DNA of 36,867 nt, from positions 1 to 36,867 of the forward strand of contig CAZEFR010000021.1 of NCBI GenBank assembly GCA_964511555.1, written 5' to 3'. The notes beneath the pieces were generated by a model that did not search any database, was not told where the DNA came from, and saw only the letters and a list, made by a program, of their open reading frames with translations. This document shows, in pieces, positions 31,847 through 36,867 of this stretch. A program made the position numbers and the translations under genes. Source of the DNA: CAIZGX01 sp964511555. GTDB taxonomy: Bacteria > Bacteroidota > Bacteroidia > Flavobacteriales_D > Sanyastnellaceae. How positions within the stretch are numbered: the first letter of the stretch is position 1; each line of letters opens with the position of its first letter.

Positions 31847-32361
31847 ATCTCTTCCGAGATTCGAACGGCGCGTGGACCCAATTCGACCACTTCCAAATTC
31901 GTGATTTTTCCTTTTTGAATTTGAAAACGCATAAGGGTGCGCACCTTATGAAAACCATGCGTACCAGCAGCTCCAGGATTCAGATGAAGATTTCCCTGCC
32001 TCTGATTTTTTCCTGCTAAACAAATGTGCGAGTGTCCGCAAATGAACACATCTATTTTTTCATCTCGAATTATTTTCGAAACGCGCGCCGGATAAGACGG
32101 CGGCCTTCCACCAATGTGCGTCATGAAAACACGCACGCCATCTACTTCGAAAATCAAGTCTTCTTTCGTCATGGAACGCACACGTGCATCGTCTATATTT
32201 CCATAGACAATTCGAGTGACCTTCCCCATCGATTCCAATCGAGTCACTATCTCTTCCGACCCAATATCACCCGCATGCCAAATCTCGTCGGCATTTCGGC
32301 AATGTTCTTGTAAACGGTCATCGAAGTAACCGTGTGTGTCGGAAAGTAAAACAATTTGCAT
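31843..32361 (-). CDS. Metallophosphoesterase, YfcE/MJ0936 type
   Basis: 172-residue cytoplasmic calcineurin-like phosphodiesterase. The complete metal-binding set is visible: SDTHG (7-11), HAGDIGS (29-35), YGNIDD (53-58), THIGG and CGHSH (about 109-113), then LNPGAAG. The family hydrolyses phosphodiesters in vitro; the biological substrate is generally unknown. ATG 32361 is supported by the perfect -7 box 4 nt upstream (32366-32373). It shares stop-codon bases with the convergent divIC. Confidence 0.92.
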   Translation of the reverse strand: MQIVLLSDTHGYFDDRLQEHCRNADEIWHAGDIGSEEIVTRLESMGKVTRIVYGNIDDARVRSMTKEDLIFEVDGVRVFMTHIGGRPPSYPARVSKIIRDEKIDVFICGHSHICLAGKNQRQGNLHLNPGAAGTHGFHKVRTLMRFQIQKGKITNLEVVELGPRAVRISEEI

Positions 32362-32365
32362 TGTT

Positions 32366-32373
32366 CAAAAATA
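32366..32373 (-). promoter_or_regulatory. -7 promoter box of the phosphoesterase gene
   Basis: TATTTTTG on the minus strand matches TAnnTTTG and ends 4 nt before the ATG, predicting a leaderless transcript. It lies in the 84-nt gap shared with the divergent porE-like gene. Confidence 0.58.
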
Positions 32374-32445
32374 ATTCGAACCAACTGCGGTTAACCCATT
32401 AATTCAAAGAATTTCGTAACAACGAACAGAACGCTCAAAACGATT

Positions 32446-34422
32446 ATGAATAGAATTATTACTTCGCTTGTTTCTTTGACCTTCCTATTTATGTTGAATT
32501 CTTGCTTGGCCCAGCCGCACAAAGAATACAGCATTAAAAACAAGCGCGCAATTTCGAAATACGAAGAAGCCATTACAGCATACGGACAATACAATTCCAG
32601 CCTCGCGCTTGTTATTCTTGAAGACTTGCTTCAAAGTGAAGATCAATTCGCTGAAGCATATTTTCTCATGGGACAGATCTACGCAGAAAAAAATGAAATG
32701 CAGAAAGCAATTGCTCCGCTCGAGAAAGGACTTTCCATTAACGCGAACATTTTCCCCATGGGCTATTACATGTTGGGCGAATGCTATTTCAGTGTTGCCG
32801 AATACGACAAAGCCGAGCAAGCGATCACCACTTACACGAAGATGCCAAAGCCCAACCCAAACGTGCACTACCGTGCGCAGCTCATTCTTGAAAGTTGTGT
32901 CTTCGCCAAGCAAAGCATCAAATATCCCGTGCCCTTCAACCCCATTAACCTCGGAGATAAAATCAACACCGAAAACGACGAATACTTTCCGTGTATCACA
33001 GCCGACACGAAGACACTTCTGTTCACACGTTTACTAAACGACAAGCGCGCCTTCGAAGGCAAACACGAAGACTTCTTCATGAGTGAAAGAACTGAAACGA
33101 AAAACTTCAACGAAGGATGGAACGCATCTCTTCCAGTAAAATCAATCAACACACTCTACAACGAAGGGGCTCCAACATTAAGCGCAGACGGACAAACAAT
33201 CGTGTTCACCGCATGTGAACTTCCAGGATATGAATACGGAGAAACCCGCACAGGTCTTGGAAGTTGCGACCTGTTTTATTCGCTTCGTACAGCAACAGGT
33301 TGGACCGCAGCAGAAAATTTCGGCGTCGGAATCAATTCAAGTTATTGGGAAACGCAACCGAGCTTAACCGCCGATGGCGCAACGTTGTATTTCATTCGTG
33401 GAAAGAAAGGAAAAGGCGGCGCTGTAGAAGATCCGAATATTTACTTCAGTCAAATTAACGAAGCCGGCGAATGGAGCGAGCCAGCGAAGGTTCCCGGATT
33501 CATTAACACCAAAGGAAGAGAAGAAAGCGTGTTCGTTCATCCAGATGGACAGACATTGTACTTCTCTTCAGACGGACATCCGGGAATGGGCGGATTAGAC
33601 ATTTTCGTAAGTCGTTTGCAGCAAGACGGATCATGGAGTAAGCCTGTGAATTTGGGATATCCGATTAACACTGCAGCGAATGAAAACTCCATTCAAGTTA
33701 CCGCGCAAGGCGACATTGCGCTCATGGCAAGTAACCGCGAAGGCGGAAAAGGCGGATTGGATCTTTACTCTTTCGAACTTCCTGAAAGTGTAAGACCACG
33801 CTATGTGAGTTATGTGGAAGGGTTTGTGTTCGACAGCAAAACGAATGCGCCGTTAGACGGAAAATTACAATTGTTGAATTTGAGCAACGGAGAAATCGTG
33901 GCAGAAACCTTTTCCAACAAAAGCAGAGACGGATACTTCTTGGTGTGTCTTCCAGCAGGAAACGATTATGCACTGAATGTTAGCGCGAGCAACTACCTCT
34001 TCTATTCTTCAAACTTCTCGCTTCGCGATTTCACTCCATCTAGACCTTACCGAAAAGATGCGCCCTTACAGAAAATGGATTCCGGTGCATCTATTGTGCT
34101 TGAAAACATTTTCTTCAAAACAAATAGTTCGAGTTTAGAGAGCGAGTCTTTTGTAGAGTTAGCGAAGTTGATTGAATTGTTGGTTAAGAATGAATCCATG
34201 CGCATTCGTATTGAAGGACATACCGATAGCGACGGCGATGAAGCAGCCAACTTGAAACTTTCTCAAGCCAGAGCGCTCAGTGTTAAAACATATTTAGAGT
34301 CGAAAGGCATTGCTGCAAGCCGCATTGAATCGGAAGGATACGGCGAAACCCAACCCATTGAATCGAACACCACTCCGGAAGGAAAAGCTAAAAACAGAAG
34401 AACGGTATTCAGAGTTCTTTAA
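32446..34422 (+). CDS. PorE-like lipoprotein: TPR, PD40 propeller, carboxypeptidase-regulatory-like and OmpA domains
   Basis: 658 residues and the same domain order as the gene at 14786-16819. The N-terminus (MNRIITSLVSLTFLFMLNSC) ends in a plausible lipobox with Cys20, so it may be a lipoprotein, unlike its paralogue. TPR-like helices (about 35-160) precede PD40 repeats (about 165-450; TADTKTLLFTR, PTLSADGQTIVFTA, QPSLTADGATLYFIR, VHPDGQTLYFSSDGHPGMGG), a regulatory-like domain (about 455-545), and an OmpA domain with RIEGHTDSDGDE and a final KNRRTVFRVL. PorE of P. gingivalis is a lipoprotein of this kind that links the T9SS to peptidoglycan, so this copy is the better candidate for that role. 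It is followed by a terminator and appears to be a single-gene unit. Confidence 0.88.
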   Translation: MNRIITSLVSLTFLFMLNSCLAQPHKEYSIKNKRAISKYEEAITAYGQYNSSLALVILEDLLQSEDQFAEAYFLMGQIYAEKNEMQKAIAPLEKGLSINANIFPMGYYMLGECYFSVAEYDKAEQAITTYTKMPKPNPNVHYRAQLILESCVFAKQSIKYPVPFNPINLGDKINTENDEYFPCITADTKTLLFTRLLNDKRAFEGKHEDFFMSERTETKNFNEGWNASLPVKSINTLYNEGAPTLSADGQTIVFTACELPGYEYGETRTGLGSCDLFYSLRTATGWTAAENFGVGINSSYWETQPSLTADGATLYFIRGKKGKGGAVEDPNIYFSQINEAGEWSEPAKVPGFINTKGREESVFVHPDGQTLYFSSDGHPGMGGLDIFVSRLQQDGSWSKPVNLGYPINTAANENSIQVTAQGDIALMASNREGGKGGLDLYSFELPESVRPRYVSYVEGFVFDSKTNAPLDGKLQLLNLSNGEIVAETFSNKSRDGYFLVCLPAGNDYALNVSASNYLFYSSNFSLRDFTPSRPYRKDAPLQKMDSGASIVLENIFFKTNSSSLESESFVELAKLIELLVKNESMRIRIEGHTDSDGDEAANLKLSQARALSVKTYLESKGIAASRIESEGYGETQPIESNTTPEGKAKNRRTVFRVL

Positions 34423-34425
34423 AAC

Positions 34426-34455
34426 AAAAAAGGTGTTCAAATGAACACCTTCTTT
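34426..34455. terminator. Bidirectional intrinsic terminator
   Basis: A 9-10-bp stem AAGGTGTTCA / TGAACACCTT (34430-34439 with 34442-34451) lies between the convergent porE-like and lipoprotein genes. A T-rich tail follows on the minus strand (TTTTTGTTTT) and a shorter CTTT on the plus strand. Confidence 0.85.
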
Positions 34456-34471
34456 ATGATGACTTTTCGAA

Positions 34472-35155
34472 TTAATTAATCACATTAATCACTCTGTTAG
34501 GTGCTCTGTACTTTCCCTTGATAACACCACCTCTGGAAGTACCTTGAATATTGGTCTTTCTTGTTGTGCGATCTAAATAAACCGTTGAAGTTCCCAAAGG
34601 CAAATTCGATAGCGAGTTAACCCCAAAAACCATGTTCGTAGCGCCAACACTGTTTGTGAAATTCCAAGTGTCGTCACCCCATGCCCATGAGCCTACAAAT
34701 ACGCCCACCTCTTGGTTTTGACCTAGAGCCGTTCCGGTCCATTGAAAATCATACGCAGTTGAACGACTCAGCTCCGTGAAGTTGGCGGGAAAGTCTATCG
34801 ACTCAAAAGTAGGAACAGTGTTCGTGAATACGTTGCCATCTAAATTCGTATAAACGAAAGTCCCAGGTGCGATATTACCCACATACTCTCGCACGTGCGC
34901 TCCCCAGAAGATGCTGTAGGGCAAATCATCTCCATTGAATTTCACGTTATCTGTCGAATCTAATTCTAGAATGGTTCCCAACGCATTGCCAAATCTGAAT
35001 CTCGCGATAACAGTTGTGGTCCCAGTATTCGAATTGTAAAACTGCTCGTACTCGGTGTAAATGCGATCTTGATTTACATCGCCTGCAGATTCTCCTGTGC
35101 ATGCAGTAAACACAACTGCGAACAGAAGAGAAAGAGAAAACAACACTTTTTTCAT
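34472..35155 (-). CDS. Hypothetical lipoprotein (227 aa)
   Basis: ATG 35155 gives a typical lipoprotein signal (MKKVLFSLSLLFAVVFTAC) with the acylated Cys19 in the lipobox FTAC, then a Gly/Ser-rich tether. The remainder is beta-rich, with no catalytic motif; an NVKFNGDDLP segment and several Trp-rich turns suggest an Ig-like or jelly-roll fold (inference). I do not recognise a family. A frame-extended start at 35224 would overlap the aminotransferase gene and hide the lipobox. A -7-like TATCTTCG (35170-35177) is 14 nt upstream. It ends at a shared terminator. Confidence 0.78.
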   Translation of the reverse strand: MKKVLFSLSLLFAVVFTACTGESAGDVNQDRIYTEYEQFYNSNTGTTTVIARFRFGNALGTILELDSTDNVKFNGDDLPYSIFWGAHVREYVGNIAPGTFVYTNLDGNVFTNTVPTFESIDFPANFTELSRSTAYDFQWTGTALGQNQEVGVFVGSWAWGDDTWNFTNSVGATNMVFGVNSLSNLPLGTSTVYLDRTTRKTNIQGTSRGGVIKGKYRAPNRVINVIN

Positions 35156-35169
35156 ATCGATTTTTATTT

Positions 35170-35177
35170 CGAAGATA
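35170..35177 (-). promoter_or_regulatory. Possible -7 box of the lipoprotein gene
   Basis: TATCTTCG on the minus strand fits TAnnTTTG with one mismatch, 14 nt before ATG 35155 and one base after the aminotransferase stop. Confidence 0.4.
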
Positions 35178-35178
35178 A

Positions 35179-36378
35179 TTATAATGTTCTTCCCGGATAT
35201 TGCTCCAAAGCCACTTTCAAACATTCAACTGCATTGCGAAGCGCATCTTCATTCAACACATAAGCCAAGCGGACTTCATTCGTTCCAGCGCCTTTTGTGG
35301 CGTAGAAACCAGTTGCTGGAGCCATCATCACTGTTTGATTGTTGTATGAAAATTCTTCCAACATCCATTGACAGAATTTGTCTGCATTGTCAATTGGAAG
35401 ACGCGCAATGCAATAAAACGCACCCTTTGGATTTGGACACATAACGCCAGGAATGGCGTTCAATCCGCTCACCAAAATATCTCTGCGCTTCACGTACTCT
35501 GCTACTACTCCGTCGAAGTATTCTTGCGGAGTATCCAAAGCTGCTTCTGAAGCAATCTGTCCGAATGTTGGTGGTGAAAGTCTTGCTTGCGCAAACTTCA
35601 TGGCCATAGCCATGACATCTGCGTTACGGGTAACGAGTGCACCAATGCGCGCACCGCACATGCTGTATCGCTTGCTCACGCTGTCAATCATGATGGCGTG
35701 GTTGTCTAACCCTTCCAAATTCATAACTGAATGCGGAATGGCTCCGTCGTACATGAACTCGCGATAAACCTCATCTGCTATCAAGAACAAATCGTGCTTA
35801 ATAACCAAATCGCGCAATTGCTCAAGCTCTTCCTTCGAATATAAATATCCAGTTGGATTACCCGGATTGCAAATCAAAATCGCTTTCGTATTCGGAGTAA
35901 TTTTTTCCTCGAAAGAAGAAATTGGAGGAAGTGCAAATCCCGTTTCAATGTATGAAGTAACAGGAACCACATTCACTCCGGCCATTACCGCGAATCCGTT
36001 GTAGTTCGCGTAGAACGGTTCTGGAATAATTACTTCGTCTCCCGGATTCATGCACGTCATGAACGTGAAAATCAACGCCTCTGAACCACCTGTGGTGATC
36101 ATAAGTTGTTGCGGAGTTAGGGTAATGTCCTTCGAAGCGTAATAGCCGGTTAATCCTTTCTTGTATGAACCAATTCCATCTGAATTGCTGTATTCAATAA
36201 CCTTAATGTCAAGGGCCTTCATTTTCTCACGCACAATCTCTGGCGTTTCAATGTCGGGCTGACCAATGTTCAAGTGATAGACAGTCTTTCCCGCAGCTTT
36301 CGCGGCCTCTGAAAAAGGCACCAGCTTGCGAATTGGAGAAGATGGCATAGCCACCGCTTTCGATGAAATGTTTGGCAT
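35179..36378 (-). CDS. PLP-dependent aminotransferase, class I/II
   Basis: 399-residue fold-type I aminotransferase. Visible: LNIGQPDIETP near the start (substrate-side), TTGGSEALIF, PEPFYANY, CNPGNPTGYLYSKEEL, LFLIADEVYREFMYDG, and the PLP-binding lysine Lys236 in DSVSKRYSMCGARIG, then LSPPTFGQIASEAAL and the C-terminal NEVRLAYVLN arginine motif. Aspartate aminotransferase-like, but the substrate is not fixed. ATG 36378 is chosen because the frame open further to 36456 overlaps the start of the divergent rsmE, and a perfect -7 box (36397-36404) lies 18 nt upstream. Confidence 0.92.
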   Translation of the reverse strand: MPNISSKAVAMPSSPIRKLVPFSEAAKAAGKTVYHLNIGQPDIETPEIVREKMKALDIKVIEYSNSDGIGSYKKGLTGYYASKDITLTPQQLMITTGGSEALIFTFMTCMNPGDEVIIPEPFYANYNGFAVMAGVNVVPVTSYIETGFALPPISSFEEKITPNTKAILICNPGNPTGYLYSKEELEQLRDLVIKHDLFLIADEVYREFMYDGAIPHSVMNLEGLDNHAIMIDSVSKRYSMCGARIGALVTRNADVMAMAMKFAQARLSPPTFGQIASEAALDTPQEYFDGVVAEYVKRRDILVSGLNAIPGVMCPNPKGAFYCIARLPIDNADKFCQWMLEEFSYNNQTVMMAPATGFYATKGAGTNEVRLAYVLNEDALRNAVECLKVALEQYPGRTL

Positions 36379-36396
36379 AGAAATAAATTTGCTCGG

Positions 36397-36404
36397 CAAA
36401 ATTA
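36397..36404 (-). promoter_or_regulatory. -7 promoter box of the aminotransferase gene
   Basis: TAATTTTG on the minus strand matches TAnnTTTG exactly, 18 nt before ATG 36378. Confidence 0.58.
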
Positions 36405-36440
36405 GGCAATTCCTGTCGGCTTCCTTCTTAACTTGCTCCA

Positions 36441-36867
36441 ATGTTATTCTTTTCATCTGAAATACACGACGGCAGTTGGAAATTGAACGAAGAAGAAAGC
36501 CGTCACATTAAAGTCTTGCGCCTGCATGAAGGGGAGAAATTAACCTTCACCAACGGCAAAGGCGAACGCATAGAAGCCGCTCTAGACAAGGTCGATAAGC
36601 ATTGCACCTTGACAACGCTTTCGAGAGAAACCGTTGAAAACACAAATCCAGATTTACACCTTTTTGTAGCACCCACGAAGAATGCCGATCGCATTGAATG
36701 GTTGGTTGAAAAGGCCGTTGAAATGGGGATTCGAAGCATAACCTTTTTGGTTTGCGAACACTCGGAACGTGTTCGCATGAAACCCGAGCGCATTGAACGC
36801 GTTGCCATTTCGGCTTTGAAGCAGAGCCTTCAATATTCATTGCCTGAATTGAGTTTCGACGTGAAAT
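36441..36867 (+). CDS. rsmE: 16S rRNA (uracil1498-N3)-methyltransferase, 3' truncated by the window edge
   Basis: SPOUT-family enzyme that methylates U1498 of 16S rRNA. 142 codons are visible without a stop. Seen: EESRHIKVLRLHEGE (PUA-like domain, SRHxxxVLRL), then FVAPTKNADRIEWLVEKAVE and MGIRSITFLVCEHSERV, KPERIERVAISALKQS, the recognised RsmE core. The C-terminal knot with the SAM site lies beyond the window. ATG 36441 gives the typical MLFFSSEI-like start. It diverges from the aminotransferase with 62 nt between the two start codons. A weaker -7-like TAACTTG (36429-36435) is 5 nt before the ATG. Confidence 0.9.
   Translation, partial: MLFFSSEIHDGSWKLNEEESRHIKVLRLHEGEKLTFTNGKGERIEAALDKVDKHCTLTTLSRETVENTNPDLHLFVAPTKNADRIEWLVEKAVEMGIRSITFLVCEHSERVRMKPERIERVAISALKQSLQYSLPELSFDVK

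Noticed and set aside
32391..32594. Minus-strand frame of 67 codons with hydrophobic stretch
   Set aside because: It is antisense to the signal sequence of the porE-like gene; the hydrophobic residues are a reflection of that region, and there is no promoter box.
36379..36456. Longer aminotransferase start
   Set aside because: It overlaps the rsmE start and the -7 box; residues there have no counterpart in the family.
1..36867. tRNA, rRNA genes, insertion sequences and prophage genes
   Set aside because: I scanned the short intergenic gaps and the coding frames and found no cloverleaf-like sequence, transposase or phage protein.

Overview
The window (36.9 kb, one scaffold gap) looks like a compact chromosomal segment of a Bacteroidota bacterium, most likely of the order Flavobacteriales. 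The signs are secreted proteins with type IX secretion (T9SS) sorting domains of both type A (19810-20610) and type B (23534-27433), two TPR/PD40/OmpA proteins of the PorE type, -7 promoter boxes of the Bacteroidota form TAnnTTTG, and no Shine-Dalgarno sites. Genes are packed tightly; four convergent pairs share or overlap their stop codons or lie within about 10 nt of each other. No stretch above 300 bases lacks a gene.

Layout: 2-718 is the end of an ethanolamine ammonia-lyase gene. 6062-715 (minus) is a five-gene run: sugar-nucleotide epimerase, glycosyltransferase, pdxH, a large unknown exported protein and an outer-membrane beta-barrel protein. 6133-9669 (plus) is paaZ followed without a gap by an exported S41-type peptidase homologue. 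9671-11800 holds an uncharacterised gene and pyrD, separated by three arrays of tiny palindromic hairpins. 17402-11782 (minus) is a likely operon ribA, porE-like, trmD, rarA, acyltransferase. 18789-17446 is an MFS sugar transporter. 22535-18842 (minus) has pyrR-pyrB, a STAS protein, a T9SS cargo protein and rnz. tsaC/sua5 diverges from pyrR. 27839-23534 is a small exported protein plus a 1299-residue T9SS type B adhesin-like protein. Then come cca, mutS2, divIC, a YfcE-type phosphoesterase, a second porE-like gene, a lipoprotein, an aminotransferase and the start of rsmE.

Most genes are housekeeping: pyrimidine synthesis (pyrD, pyrB, pyrR), riboflavin (ribA), PLP (pdxH), tRNA maturation and modification (rnz, cca, trmD, tsaC), rRNA methylation (rsmE), recombination and repair (rarA, mutS2) and division (divIC). 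The rest concerns the cell surface and T9SS.

The most unusual feature is the set of hairpin arrays at 9675-9746, 10406-10540 and 11589-11794 (the last broken by the 100-N gap). They are strings of 9-14 nt palindromes separated by a fixed TCAT (or ATGA) tetranucleotide. Across 21 units at least ten different stem sequences occur, nearly all fully self-complementary, and 18 of 21 loops are GNA triloops on one strand, almost always closed by C-G. Several contain the core GCGAAGC, known as an exceptionally stable DNA mini-hairpin. I do not recognise this repeat family. A second pattern is that at least five genes have the -7 box only 4-8 nt before the start codon, which predicts leaderless or nearly leaderless mRNAs.
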